64,000 bases of DNA from Myxococcales bacterium (GCA_030652255.1 JAUSAZ010000144.1:124001-188000); one strand, 5' to 3'; positions 17,869 through 29,520 are shown, counted from the stretch's first letter. Numbers and translations: made by a program. The notes: generated by a model from the letters alone, not told the origin.

Positions 17869-19087
17869 CGCCGCGCGCCGTCTCGGGTGGGCGCTCGCGG
17901 TGCTCTCCGCGGCCTGCCAGGCGCCTCGCCCGCCGCGGCGGCGCCCGCACGTGGAGCCGCCGGATGTTCCGGTGGTGGACGGCGGCACCCGGCGCTGCGT
18001 GCTGCGCTCCGACGCCCCCGGCGAGGTCTCCCGCGGCGCCGACCCGGGGCGCATGCGGGTCGCCTGGAACGGCGAACACTGGGCGGTGGTCTGGTCGGAG
18101 GTGATCGACGACGAGCCCGCGGTGTTCTTCGCGCGGGTCGACGCCGACGGGCACCGCCCGAGGCCGCCGCTGCGGGTGAGCGAGCGACGCACCCACGCCA
18201 GCGCGCCCGCCGTGGTCTGGAACCGCACGGCCTGGTCGGTGTTCTTCACCGGGGGACTGCGCGAGGTCGGGGACCTCTACCAGGCGCGGGTCGCCAGCCG
18301 TGGGAGCGCCGTCGGCCGCCCCTGGCGCATGACCCGCGGCGAGCGCCTCGACCTCGACCCCGCGGTCGCCACGAGCGGCACCGAGACCGGGCTCGTCTGG
18401 GCCGCCCGGGGGCCCGACCAGCGCTGGAGCATCTACGGCGAGGTGCTCGACCGGTGGGACCGCCCGCGCTCGCCGCTCACGCTCATCCGCAACAGCTCCC
18501 TCGCCCTCGGCGCCGTGGAGCTCGGGTGGACGGGCCAGGAGTGGGCCGCCGCGTACGTGACCGCGGGGCGCGAGGTGTTCGGCGTCGAGCTCGCGCGCCT
18601 CGACCCGGCCGGGTTGATGCACGGCAGCGTCCGGCGCATGACCGACACCCGGCTCGGAGACGTGACCGCCGAGCAGCGCTTCGCCATCGCGTGGAACGGC
18701 CAGCGCCACGGCCTCGCCTGGAGCGAGCTCCGGGACGGCCAGCGGCAGCTGTTCTTCCGGTGGATCAGCCCGCGCGGCAACCCGCTGACGGAGCCCCAGC
18801 GGGTGGGCCTCGAGGGCGACGTGGCCGCGGCCCCGGCGCTGGTCTCCGTGGGCGACGGCACCCTGGTGCTGGCGTGGGAGTCCGAGCGCGACGGCGATCG
18901 GCGCGTGGCCGTGGCGCTGCTCGACGAGGAGGGGGTGCCGCAGCGGGAGCCCGTCACGCTGCGCGGGGTGGAGGGCGTCGCGACGAGGCCCGCGCTCGCG
19001 GTCTCAGCCGACGCGGTGGGCGTGGTGACCCGCTCGGAGCGCGGGATCAGCTTCCACCGGGTCACCCTCGGCGCCTGCCGGCGCTGA
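17858..19087 (+). CDS. Propeller-like lipoprotein of unknown function
   Basis: 409 residues from GTG 17858, overlapping the YihY stop. The N-terminus ALAVLSAACQ is a lipobox. The mature protein repeats a blade-like unit about every 50 residues: WAVVWSEVIDDEPAVFFARV, WSVFFTGGLREVGDLYQARV, TGLVWAARGPDQRWSIYGEV, HGLAWSELRDGQRQLFFRWI and LVLAWESERDGDRRVAVALL. A beta-propeller is the likely fold. The gene ending at 52320 codes for a related protein. The last 84 bp overlap the convergent recombinase gene. Confidence 0.8.
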   Translation: MAPSAARRLGWALAVLSAACQAPRPPRRRPHVEPPDVPVVDGGTRRCVLRSDAPGEVSRGADPGRMRVAWNGEHWAVVWSEVIDDEPAVFFARVDADGHRPRPPLRVSERRTHASAPAVVWNRTAWSVFFTGGLREVGDLYQARVASRGSAVGRPWRMTRGERLDLDPAVATSGTETGLVWAARGPDQRWSIYGEVLDRWDRPRSPLTLIRNSSLALGAVELGWTGQEWAAAYVTAGREVFGVELARLDPAGLMHGSVRRMTDTRLGDVTAEQRFAIAWNGQRHGLAWSELRDGQRQLFFRWISPRGNPLTEPQRVGLEGDVAAAPALVSVGDGTLVLAWESERDGDRRVAVALLDEEGVPQREPVTLRGVEGVATRPALAVSADAVGVVTRSERGISFHRVTLGACRR

Positions 19088-20047
19088 CGTAGGCGCGAGC
19101 TCGCCGCGCGCCAGGGGGTGCGCGCCGTCGTACACCTTCATGAGCTGGTCCATCGAGACCTGGGTGTACCGCTGCGTGGTCGAGAGGCTCGCGTGCCCGA
19201 GGATCTCCTGGATCGCCCGCAGGTCGGCCCCGCCGTCCAGCAGGTGCGTCGCGCAGGCGTGCCGCAGCATGTGCGGGTGCACCGCGTGGGTCCCGGTCGC
19301 GAGGGCCCCGTACTCCTTCACGATGAGCTGCACCTGCCGCACGCCGAGGCGCCCTCCCGTGCGGCCGATGAAGACCGCGTGCGGGTCCTGCTCGCCGGTG
19401 CGCACGTCCGTGAGCCCGGGGCGCGCGGCGATCCACTCTCCCAGCGCCGCCACGCACTGTCGCCCCAGCGGCACCACCCGCTCCTTGTTGCCCTTGCCCC
19501 GCACGCGCACGGTCGTGCCCTGGATGTCACCCAGGTCGAGGCCCACGGCCTCGCTCACCCGCAGCCCGCTGCCGTAGAGCAGCTCCAGCAGGGCGTGGTC
19601 GCGCTTCATCGCGAGCACCTGCCGGGCGCCCGCCGCCCCGGCGGGGATGGGCGCCTCGGGTGAGGCCGTCGGCGTGTCCATCAGCCGCCCGGCATCGTTG
19701 ACCGACATCGGACGCTCCAGCCGACGGCGGATCTTCGGCGACGCGAGGCGCGCGGTGGGGTCTTCGCCCCGCCAGCCGGTGCCGAGGGCGTAGCGGAAGA
19801 AGCTCTTCACGGAGGACACGTTGCGCGCGAGCGTGGCGCTCACCCGGGCCTTCGAGCGCTCCCCGAGCCAGCCCCGGAGCAGCGCGAGGTCGATGCCGTC
19901 CAGGTCGACCTCCGCCCCGCGGTGCAGCCGCGCGTACGCCACCAGGGTGTCGAGGTCGCGTCGGTAGTGCTCCACCGTCAACGGGGACGCCCGGCGCTCG
20001 TGGGCGAGCCACTCGCAGAACGACTCGAGCCGGGCGGTGAGCGACAT
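19004..20047 (-). CDS. xerC: Tyrosine recombinase, XerC/XerD family
   Basis: 347 residues. The N-terminal SAM-like core-binding domain (residues ~5-95; FCEWLAHERRASPLTVEHYR) and C-terminal catalytic domain are both present. Catalytic residues are visible: Arg in YGSGLRVSEAVGL, Lys in RGKGNKERVVPLG, His-x-x-Arg in HPHMLRHACATHLLDGG, His in ILGHASLSTTQRYTQVS, and the nucleophile Tyr in the same segment. The family resolves chromosome dimers at dif. About 40 extra residues at the C-terminus arise where the gene runs antisense into the propeller lipoprotein gene. C versus D cannot be told here. No prophage or att site is seen beside it. Confidence 0.9.
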   Translation of the reverse strand: MSLTARLESFCEWLAHERRASPLTVEHYRRDLDTLVAYARLHRGAEVDLDGIDLALLRGWLGERSKARVSATLARNVSSVKSFFRYALGTGWRGEDPTARLASPKIRRRLERPMSVNDAGRLMDTPTASPEAPIPAGAAGARQVLAMKRDHALLELLYGSGLRVSEAVGLDLGDIQGTTVRVRGKGNKERVVPLGRQCVAALGEWIAARPGLTDVRTGEQDPHAVFIGRTGGRLGVRQVQLIVKEYGALATGTHAVHPHMLRHACATHLLDGGADLRAIQEILGHASLSTTQRYTQVSMDQLMKVYDGAHPLARGELAPTSAPAGAEGDPVEADPALRAGHHAHRVG

Positions 20048-20204
20048 CGTCCGTGGCTATGCACCCGGGCGGCGGGGGTTGGCCAGATCCTGGCGGCGCG
20101 GGGTGCGGATTCGATCCCCCCCTGCGGCGGTCTGCGCGATACTCGCCGGGTCGCACGCGCCGACGCCCTCGCGGTTCGCGAGCGCCGGCCGCGGTGGAGG
20201 TCTG

Positions 20205-22648
20205 ATGGCGCTGTTCGGTTCGTCTCGCTCGCCCCTCCAGAAGGTCAAGGAAGCGCAGTGGCGCAACGACGAGGAGAAGCTCGCCGCGCTGAGCGCCCTT
20301 CGAGATGACAGCTCGGTCCGCCCCGGCGAGCTCGTGCAGCTGCTCTGGGTGGGCGACGCCACGGTGCGCCAGGCCGCGGCGTCCATGTTCGTCGGGCGCG
20401 CCGACGCGAAGTCCGTCGCGCTGCTCTTCAGCGAGATGCAGACCCAGCACCCCGCGGCCAAGGCCTTCGCGCAGCGGGTGATCGCCCGCCTGCCGGCCAA
20501 CATGGTCACGCCCGCCATCGAGGAGCTGCTCCGCGACCCCAGCACCATGCGCCAGCGCGTGGGCTGGGAGACCGCCCTCGAGCTCGCCTCGAAGGACCGC
20601 CTCGCCTTCGCCCGCCGGGCCCTCAAGGACGCGCCGTCCATCATGCGGGTCACGGCGCTCCAGCGGCTCGTGGCCGACCAGGGCATCGAGTCCCTCGTCG
20701 ACGAGCTCATGGCCTTCGCGGCCGACCCCGACGACCGGGTGCGCGAGCGGGTCATCGAGGCCCTCGCGACGCTGCCGACGCCGCGCGGCGACGTCACCGA
20801 CATGATGCTCGAGCGCTTCGCCCAGGACAACGCGTCGGTGCGGGCGCACGCGCTCAAGGCCATCCACCAGGCGGGGCAGGCCGACCCGGCGGCGCTGCAG
20901 CCCAAGCTCCACCGGCTGCTCGCCGAGGGGGAGGACGCCATCCGGCGGACGGCGGTGGAGATCCTGCTGTCGACGGGCAAGCCCGAGGTGGTGCTGACGG
21001 AGATCCTCCAGCAGTCGCGGGCGATGGTGGGCTGGCTGCGCACGCGCATCCTCAACACGCTCAAGACCTTCGGCGACGACGTGCTGCGCCCCGCGGTGAG
21101 CCTGCTCGAGCACCCCGACGAGGAGGTGCGCATGCAGGCCCTGGTGCTGGCCGAGCACTTCGAGGACCCGAGGCTCATCGGCCCGGTGGTGAAGCTGCTC
21201 ACCGACGACGACTGGTGGCTGCGCATCACGGCCTGCGAGACGCTCGGCAAGCTCAAGGACGAGCGCGTGGTGCCGCACCTGGTGAAGGCCCTGGCGGACC
21301 CCGACGCGCGCTGGGCGGCCATCGACGCGCTGGGCTCGGTGGGCGGTGAGTCGGCGCTGCGGGCGCTGGTCGACCTGCTCAAGGACGACCGCCCGGAGGT
21401 GCGCATGGAGGTGCTGCGCGCCTGCGCCCGCTCCAAAGACCAGCGGATGATCAAGCTCTTCCAGCGGGTGATGGAGGGCGACTCGGACCAGGAGGTGCGC
21501 ACCCGGGCGGCGGAGATGTACCGCGAGGTCGGCGGGGTGGTGGGGCGCGAGCAGACCGCCGCGGTGCGCAGCGAGCGCATCGACGACGCGCTCGACAAGC
21601 TGCTCGCGATGGCCCGGGAGCGCGGCGCCTCGGACGTGCACATCACCGTCGACGAGCCGCCGTACATCCGCGTGGCCGGGGTGATCGAGCGCCTCGACCA
21701 GGCGCCCTTCACCGCCGCGCAGTGCGAGGCGCTCATCACGGGCATCATCGACCCGGTGCGCCTGCGGACGCTCGAGGCCGAGGGGGAGGTCGACTTCTGC
21801 CACCCCGTGCCGGGCGTCGGGCGCTACCGGGCCAACGCGTTTCGCCAGCGCAAGGGCATGTGCGCGACCTTCCGGTGCATCCCCAACATCCCGCCCACCT
21901 TCGCCGACCTGCGGCTGCCGGGGCAGCTCACCGAGCTGCTCGACTTCCACCAGGGGCTCATCCTGGTGACGGGCCCGGCGGGCGGCGGCAAGAGCACCAC
22001 GCTCGCGGCGATCATCAACCTCATCAACGAGACCAAGAGCGACCACATCATCACGCTCGAAGACCCGATCGAGTTCGTGCACCCGGCCAAGTCGTCGCTG
22101 GTCAACCAGCGCGAGGTGGGGCGGCACACCGGGAGCTTCGCCCGCGCCCTGCGCGCCGCCCTGCGCGAAGACCCGGACGTCATCATGGTGGGCGAGATGC
22201 GCGACGTGGAGACCATCCGCATGGCGATGACCGCCGCGGAGACGGGCCACCTCGTGGTGGCGACGATGCACACCACCAGCGCCGTCGCGACCGTCGACCG
22301 GCTCATCGAGAGCTTTCCCCCGGAGGAGCAGGCGCAGGTGCGCATGGGGCTCTCGGAGAGCTTGAAATACGTGGTGTCGCAGAGCCTCGCGCCGCGCGCC
22401 GACGGCAAGGGCCGCGTCGCCGTGTACGAGGTGCTCAAGGGGATCATGAACGTCGGGACGATGATCCGTGACCACAAGACCTTCCAGCTGCCGAGCCTCA
22501 TGCAGATCAACCGCGCGGCAGGGATGATGACCCTCGACCAGAGCCTCGAAGACCTCCTCGAAGCGGGCCTCATCACGCCGGAGTTCGCGTTCGCGCGGGC
22601 CGAGCGCAAGGAGACCTTCGAGGCGCGCCTCACCGCCGGAGCACAGGC

Positions 22649-22652
<4 letters not shown>
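20205..22652 (+). CDS. HEAT-repeat / PilT-like ATPase fusion
   Basis: 815 residues from ATG 20205, with GGTGGAGG upstream. Residues ~30-440 are HEAT-like helical repeats (ELVQLLWVGDATVRQAAASM; PAVSLLEHPDEEVRMQALVL; LVDLLKDDRPEVRMEVLRAC). Residues ~456-815 are a PilT-type ATPase: DKLLAMARERGASDVHIT, Walker A GPAGGGKSTT (~590), Asp box in TLEDPIEFVHP, Walker B in DPDVIMVGEMRD, His box in TGHLVVATMHT. PilT hexamers drive retraction of type IV pili. The HEAT fusion is unusual and suggests a docking or control role. The stop overlaps the next ATPase start (ATGA). Confidence 0.88.
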
Positions 22653-24571
<1,919 letters not shown>

Positions 24572-24575
24572 CCGC

Positions 24576-26249
24576 TCACACGGCCTCGGCGCGCACGATG
24601 CCGTCCTTGTCGAGCACGAGGCGCAGGTGCGCGAGCTCCTCGGCCAGCGCGCCGCTCGGTCCCACCTGGCGCACCCGCATCAGCACGTGCACGTGGTAGA
24701 CGCGCGGCAGGTCCTTCACCTCGAACCACCCGCGGCTGACGTCGAAGAAGGTCACCCGGTCCTTCGGGTCGTCGAGGCGCAGCAGGAAGTGGCGCACGTT
24801 GACCCGCAGGATGTCCCGGATGCGATAGCCCTCGGGCAGCGCCTTCGCCCCCTCGCTGTCGACCTCCAGTCGCTTTCGATAATGGATCACCTCCTCGGGG
24901 TTGAGCCCGACCCGCTGCGGGTCGTCGTCCACCCGCCGGGCGCGCACCTCCTCGGGGAGCGCGTCGCGGTCGACGAAGCGCACGGACTCGGCCGTACGCG
25001 CGCGCAGGTCGCCGAGGCCCATCTCCACCAGCGCCGGGCCGTGCACCACCGAGCTGTGGTCGAACACCCGCGCGCGGCGCAGCAGGTACTCGCCCGTCAG
25101 CGACTTGATGCGGTCCTTCATGACGTAGGCGAGCACCGCCGCGGCGAAGAGCACGAAGCGCGTCTGGGGGGGCAGGCCCGCGAGCTGCGTCGGCACCTGC
25201 GTCGCGAGCGCCCAGATGGCCGCGAGCGCCGCGCCGGTGGCGGCGATGGCGTTGCGCACGAAGGTGTCCGCGCGCGACCCCCGCAGGTCGAGGTAGAGCG
25301 CCTGCTGGACGTTCTTCTTCAGCGCCGAGGCGCGCCAGGTGAAGTGCTCCCCCGCGGGCGCCCCGCTCCGCGCGCGGACCGCCAGCGGGTCTTCCGCCAG
25401 CGCCCGGCCGTCGAGCACCAGGTAGCCATAGCGCGAGCGGTACTCCGCCTCCTCGCGGGCGAGCGCGCGCACCCGGAGCTGCACCCGCGACACGAAGCCG
25501 CTGCCGTCGCGCGCCGACTCGGCGGCCTGCGCCAGCTCCGCGAGGCGCTCCTCCAGCGCCAGGCTCATGTACTCGTCCGCCGCGCGCATCGCCTGCGGAA
25601 CCGACTGGTGGCAGAGCCGCTCGTAAGGCCACCAGCCCGCGCGCACCTCGCGGTACCGGCGCAGGGTGTGGCCGATGCGGGCCAGCGCCTCGTCGAGCAG
25701 CGCCTCCAGCCGGCCGTCGGGGTCGAGCGCCGCCGCCGGGGGCTCGCTCGATCGCGGGAACATCGACGTGCCCTTCCCCCGCCGGTCGATGCTCTCGCTG
25801 CGCAGGCGCCGATGCAGTCGCTTCTCCCAGCGCCGGAGCTCGGACTTCATCGCCGACACGAAGAGGTTGGCGAAGAGCCGCGCGTGCACCTGCACGGGCC
25901 GCGTCGGGACCCGCTCGGAGGCCCGCAGCCGGCGCAGCACCTCGGCCACCTGGTAGAGCGGCGAGGCGGGGTTGGCCTCGTCGGCGAGCTGCTCGAGCGG
26001 CAGCGGGCGCGCGTCGACCCGCATGTACGCCGTGAAGTCCGAGTAGAACTGCTCGCGCGAGTAGTTGGCGCGGTGCAGCCCGACGTTGCGCGGCACGAAG
26101 AAGTACGCGTCGACGTCGAAGCGCCACCGGCCCGGCTCGCCCACCGGGTAGTTGAAGCGCAGCTCGAACTGCAGCCGGTCGTGCACCTCGCCCTGCACCA
26201 CCAGACCCTTGCGGGCGCCGCGCTTTACGCGAGGGCCAGGCTCACCCAT
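24576..26249 (-). CDS. Unknown protein with a central two-helix membrane hairpin
   Basis: 557 residues from ATG 26249, overlapping the sensor stop by 25 bp; the much longer open frame upstream is shadow. It has no signal peptide. The N-terminal half is soluble (ELRFNYPVGEPGRWRFDVDA; YFFVPRNVGLHRANYSREQF) and rich in charged helices. Two adjacent hydrophobic segments lie near residues 335-385 (AIAATGAALAAIWALATQVP; RFVLFAAAVLAYVMKDRIK). The C-terminal 170 residues are soluble again (NVRHFLLRLDDPKDRVTFFD). I do not recognise the family. The overlap with the HAMP/PAS gene suggests a shared pathway. Confidence 0.78.
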   Translation of the reverse strand: MGEPGPRVKRGARKGLVVQGEVHDRLQFELRFNYPVGEPGRWRFDVDAYFFVPRNVGLHRANYSREQFYSDFTAYMRVDARPLPLEQLADEANPASPLYQVAEVLRRLRASERVPTRPVQVHARLFANLFVSAMKSELRRWEKRLHRRLRSESIDRRGKGTSMFPRSSEPPAAALDPDGRLEALLDEALARIGHTLRRYREVRAGWWPYERLCHQSVPQAMRAADEYMSLALEERLAELAQAAESARDGSGFVSRVQLRVRALAREEAEYRSRYGYLVLDGRALAEDPLAVRARSGAPAGEHFTWRASALKKNVQQALYLDLRGSRADTFVRNAIAATGAALAAIWALATQVPTQLAGLPPQTRFVLFAAAVLAYVMKDRIKSLTGEYLLRRARVFDHSSVVHGPALVEMGLGDLRARTAESVRFVDRDALPEEVRARRVDDDPQRVGLNPEEVIHYRKRLEVDSEGAKALPEGYRIRDILRVNVRHFLLRLDDPKDRVTFFDVSRGWFEVKDLPRVYHVHVLMRVRQVGPSGALAEELAHLRLVLDKDGIVRAEAV

Positions 26250-27808
26250 CGCTCCACCTGGTCTTCGTTGATCCGCTCGCCCGCGGCGCCGCCGATGGGG
26301 CCGAGGCACTCGGTCAGCACCGCGCCCGGCGAGGGCACGTCCGCCGCGCCGCGCACCGCCACCCGCGCGGCGCCCTCCATCACCAGCACCCGCACCCGCA
26401 CCGTCGACGCCCCGGCCCGCGCGTCGATGCCCCAGGCCAGCAGCGCCTCGATGGCCCGGCGGGCCCGCCCGTCGACGTCCACCACGGCCAGCGTTAGGTC
26501 GGACCCTGCCGCGTCGAAGCGGGCGCCCTCGTCCGCGAGCCGCGCCGCGAGCGCCAGCTGGGCCGCGCGCACCAGCGAGCCCACGGACAGCACCTCGACG
26601 CCCTCGTGCGAGGGCGGACCCACGGGCAGCAGCGCCTCGGTCGAGCGCGCGAGGTCGCCCGCCTCCGCCGCGGCGGCGCCCGGGTCGCGCCCCGTCGCCA
26701 CGCCGCGGAGCGCCTCGACGCAGCGCGCGAGCGCCGCCCGCGCCGCCGCGAGGTCGGCGGTGGCCGCGCCGTCGAGGAGCACCAGCGCGGGGCAGCGATC
26801 GCCCTCCGGCGCGTAGGCCGCGACCCAGCGCGCCCGACACGGGGCCCCGGCCAGCCACGGGGGCGCCAGGGACACCTCGCGGGTGAAGCCGTCGTCGATC
26901 ACCCGGTCGACCGCCTCGCGGCATCCGGGGAGCTCGGGCAGCTCGGCGCAGCGCGCGTGCTCGTCGTGCGGGCGCAGCCCCAGCAGGCGCCGCGCGACGG
27001 CGTTGACCCGCGTGGGCCGCCGGTCGGCGCCGTACAGGATGAGCCCGACCGGGAGCTCGTCCATCAGCGCGAAGAGGGTGCTGCGGTCGGCGCCCGACGC
27101 GAGGAGCTTGCCCCGGAGCTGCGCCGCGAGGTGCTCGAGCGCCTGCGACACCTCGCCGATCTCGTCGTCGCTGGGCTTCGGGAGCTCCGCGGCGAAATCG
27201 CCCTCGGAGAACGACCGGGCGGCCAGGGCCATGCGCCGCAGCGGGCGCGACGCGACGAGCGCCGCGAGCAGGCTGAGCAGGGCCGCGACGGTGAGGGCGA
27301 TGGCGCTGGTGTTGCGCACCACGCTGGCCACCTGCACCGACGCGGCGTCGACCGAGGACACCGGGCGGGCCAGGCGGACGACCCCGCGCGCCGGGCCGAC
27401 GCTGGGGTAGCGCCGCGCGACGTAGAGCGTGAGCTCCCCGGTGGTGGCCGAGCGGCGCACCACCGAGCCCTCGGAGCCCGCGAAGGCCGCGCGGATCTCC
27501 TCGCGGTCGCCGTGGTTGCCCAGGGTCGGGTGCTGCGAGTCGCAGAGCACGCGCCCCCCGGGCTCGACGACCGTCATGCGCAGCGGGAGCGCGCCGCAGA
27601 GGATGTCGATGCGCGCCGAGAGCTGCCCCGGGGGCGCCGTGTCGAGGCGCTCGGTGAGGTTGCGCAGCTCTGCCTGGAGCTCGACCCGCGCGGCGTGGCG
27701 CTCGCCGCGGCGAAGCGAGGTCTGGAGGTACACGGCCGTCGGCACGAGCACGAGGCCGACCACCAGCAGGTAGCTCACGGCGAGCTTGATGTGCAGCGGC
27801 ACGCGCAC
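26225..27808 (-). CDS. HAMP/PAS membrane sensor with degenerate or absent kinase domain
   Basis: 527 residues from GTG 27808. TM1 (LAVSYLLVVGLVLVPTAVYL), a periplasmic sensory loop (~residues 35-165), TM2 (TSAIALTVAALLSLLAALVA), HAMP (SRPLRRMALAARSFSEGDFA; DDEIGEVSQALEHLAAQLRG) and a PAS-like domain (LFALMDELPVGLILYGADRR). The last ~170 residues sit where a histidine kinase core would be, but no H-box, N-box or G-boxes can be read; ARRAIEALLAWGIDARAGAS is at best a remnant of an N-box helix. It may be a pseudo-kinase or a receptor passing its signal to the overlapping downstream protein. Divergent from the FAH gene across 78 bp. Confidence 0.8.
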   Translation of the reverse strand: MRVPLHIKLAVSYLLVVGLVLVPTAVYLQTSLRRGERHAARVELQAELRNLTERLDTAPPGQLSARIDILCGALPLRMTVVEPGGRVLCDSQHPTLGNHGDREEIRAAFAGSEGSVVRRSATTGELTLYVARRYPSVGPARGVVRLARPVSSVDAASVQVASVVRNTSAIALTVAALLSLLAALVASRPLRRMALAARSFSEGDFAAELPKPSDDEIGEVSQALEHLAAQLRGKLLASGADRSTLFALMDELPVGLILYGADRRPTRVNAVARRLLGLRPHDEHARCAELPELPGCREAVDRVIDDGFTREVSLAPPWLAGAPCRARWVAAYAPEGDRCPALVLLDGAATADLAAARAALARCVEALRGVATGRDPGAAAAEAGDLARSTEALLPVGPPSHEGVEVLSVGSLVRAAQLALAARLADEGARFDAAGSDLTLAVVDVDGRARRAIEALLAWGIDARAGASTVRVRVLVMEGAARVAVRGAADVPSPGAVLTECLGPIGGAAGERINEDQVERWVSLALA

Positions 27809-27886
27809 GGCCCGCGCACCATACAGCGTCGGCGGGCCCGTTGCTGGCGATCGCGCCTTGGTGGTATGCGCCTCGCGAGGCCCACC

Positions 27887-28852
27887 ATGCGACTCGCGAC
27901 ACTCCGAGACGGCACCCGCGACGGCGCGCTCATCGTCGTGCTCCCCGACGGGCGCAGCTACCGCGCGGCCCGGCACATCGCCCCCAACCTCCAGGCCGCC
28001 CTCGACGACTGGTCGCGCTGCGAGCCCCTGCTCCGCGCCCTCGCCGCGGCGCCGGGCGAGGCGCACCCCCTCGACCTCGCGGCGCTGCACTCGCCGCTGC
28101 CCCGGGCCTACGAGTGGATCGACGGCTCGGCCTACCTCAACCACGTCCGCCTGGTGCGCAAGGCCCGCGGCGCCGAGCCCCCGCCGACGCTCGAGACCGA
28201 CCCCCTCATCTACCAGGGCGGCTCCGGGACCTTCCTCGGCCCGCGCGACGCCATCCCCCTGATCAACCCCGCCTGGGGCCTCGATTTCGAGTCCGAGGTC
28301 GCGGTGGTGCTCGGCGACACGCCCGCGCAGACCGCCGCCCACGACGCCGCGCCCTTCGTCCGGCTCATCGTGCTGGTCAACGACGTCACGCTCCGCAACC
28401 TCATCCCCGACGAGCTCGCCAAGGGCTTCGGGTTCTTCTGCTCCAAGCCCTCGACGGCCTTCTCGCCCTTCGCGCTCACCCCCGACGAGCTCGGCGACGC
28501 CTGGGTCGACGGCCGGGTGCACCTGCGCTTGAAGACCGAGCTCGACGGCGTCACGGTGGGGGACACCGACGCGGGCCCCGAGATGCACTTCTCCTTCTTC
28601 GACCTCATCGCCCACATCACGAAGTCCCGGGCCTTCACCGCGGGCACCATCGTGGGCAGCGGCACCGTGTCCAACGTCGACCCCGAGCGCGGCGTGTCGT
28701 GCCTCGCCGAGCGGCGCACCCGCGAGGTGCTCGAGTCCGGCAAGGCCGTGACGCCCTTCCTCGTCGACGGTCAGACCGTGCGCATCAGCATGGCCGACGC
28801 CGCGGGGCGCGACCTCTTCGGCGACATCGTGCAGCGCGTGGTGGCGCTGTGA
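27887..28852 (+). CDS. Fumarylacetoacetate hydrolase-family protein
   Basis: 321 residues from ATG 27887 (ATG 27866 is also in frame). The FAH-family core is clear: YEWIDGSAYLNHVRLVRKAR, GLDFESEVAVVLGDTP (metal-binding Glu pair), VLVNDVTLRNLIPDELAKGF, CSKPSTAFSPFALTPDELG, TAGTIVGSGTVSN. With maiA and hmgA directly following, it most likely performs the last step of tyrosine breakdown (fumarylacetoacetate to fumarate and acetoacetate), although it is the short FAHD-like type, not the ~420-residue eukaryotic type. Its stop overlaps the maiA start (GTGA). Confidence 0.88.
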   Translation: MRLATLRDGTRDGALIVVLPDGRSYRAARHIAPNLQAALDDWSRCEPLLRALAAAPGEAHPLDLAALHSPLPRAYEWIDGSAYLNHVRLVRKARGAEPPPTLETDPLIYQGGSGTFLGPRDAIPLINPAWGLDFESEVAVVLGDTPAQTAAHDAAPFVRLIVLVNDVTLRNLIPDELAKGFGFFCSKPSTAFSPFALTPDELGDAWVDGRVHLRLKTELDGVTVGDTDAGPEMHFSFFDLIAHITKSRAFTAGTIVGSGTVSNVDPERGVSCLAERRTREVLESGKAVTPFLVDGQTVRISMADAAGRDLFGDIVQRVVAL

Positions 28853-29493
28853 AGCTCTACAACTACTGGCGCAGCTCGGCCTCGTGGCGCGTGCGCTTCG
28901 CCCTCGCCTGCAAGGGCATCCCCTACGAGTACGTGTCGGTGTCGCTCGTGGCCGACGGCGGCCAGCAGCACGGCGACGCCTACCGGGCGATCAACCCCAT
29001 GCAGCAGGTGCCCACCCTGGAGTGGATCGAAGGCTCGGAGACCATGCGCCTGGGGCAGTCCCTGGCCATCATCGAGTACCTCGACGGGGCCTTCCCCGGC
29101 CCGCGCCTGCTCCCGGAGTCGCCCTTCGTGCGCGCCAAGGTGCGCCAGATGGCGCAGATCGTGAACGCGGGCATCCAGCCCTTGCAGAACCTCGAGGTGC
29201 TGCGCTTCGTGCGCGACGAGCTCAAGGGCGACACCGGCGCCTGGGCCCGCCACTTCGTGGGCCGCGGCATCCGCGCGCTCGAGGCCGAGGCGCTGCACAC
29301 CGCGAGCACCTTCATGGTCGGCGACGCGGTCACCCTCGCGGATTGCTGCCTCGCGCCGCAGCTCTACGCCTGCCGGCGCTTCGGGGTCGACGTCGCCGAC
29401 TGCCCGACGCTCCTGCGCGTCGAGGCCAACCTGCAGGCGCTCGACGCGTACCGCTCGTCGCACCCCGACGCGCAGCCCGACGCCCAACCCTGA
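28849..29493 (+). CDS. maiA: Maleylacetoacetate isomerase (zeta-class GST)
   Basis: 214 residues from GTG 28849, coupled to the FAH gene by a 4-bp overlap. It isomerises maleylacetoacetate to fumarylacetoacetate with glutathione. The zeta motif reads SSASWRVRFALACKG, so the usual Cys of SSCS is Ala here. Other family segments are INPMQQVPTLEW, LGQSLAIIEYLDGAFPGPRL and FMVGDAVTLADCCLAPQLYA. The C-terminus has a short DAQPDAQP tail. Middle gene of the homogentisate operon. Confidence 0.92.
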   Translation: MKLYNYWRSSASWRVRFALACKGIPYEYVSVSLVADGGQQHGDAYRAINPMQQVPTLEWIEGSETMRLGQSLAIIEYLDGAFPGPRLLPESPFVRAKVRQMAQIVNAGIQPLQNLEVLRFVRDELKGDTGAWARHFVGRGIRALEAEALHTASTFMVGDAVTLADCCLAPQLYACRRFGVDVADCPTLLRVEANLQALDAYRSSHPDAQPDAQP

Positions 29494-29520
29494 CGACACC
29501 CGGCGAAAGGTCATCACCCA

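Noticed and set aside
19004..20047. An integrase of a prophage or genomic island
   Set aside because: No phage genes, tRNA or direct repeats nearby; length and motifs fit the housekeeping Xer family.
20166..20182. Short hairpin CTCGCG-GTT-CGCGAG before the HEAT-PilT gene
   Set aside because: Six-bp palindromes of this composition are expected by chance in such GC-rich DNA; no T tract or other support.
19527..22475. A 982-codon minus-strand frame opposite the HEAT-PilT gene
   Set aside because: Antisense shadow; His/Val/Arg-rich composition and no recognisable motif.
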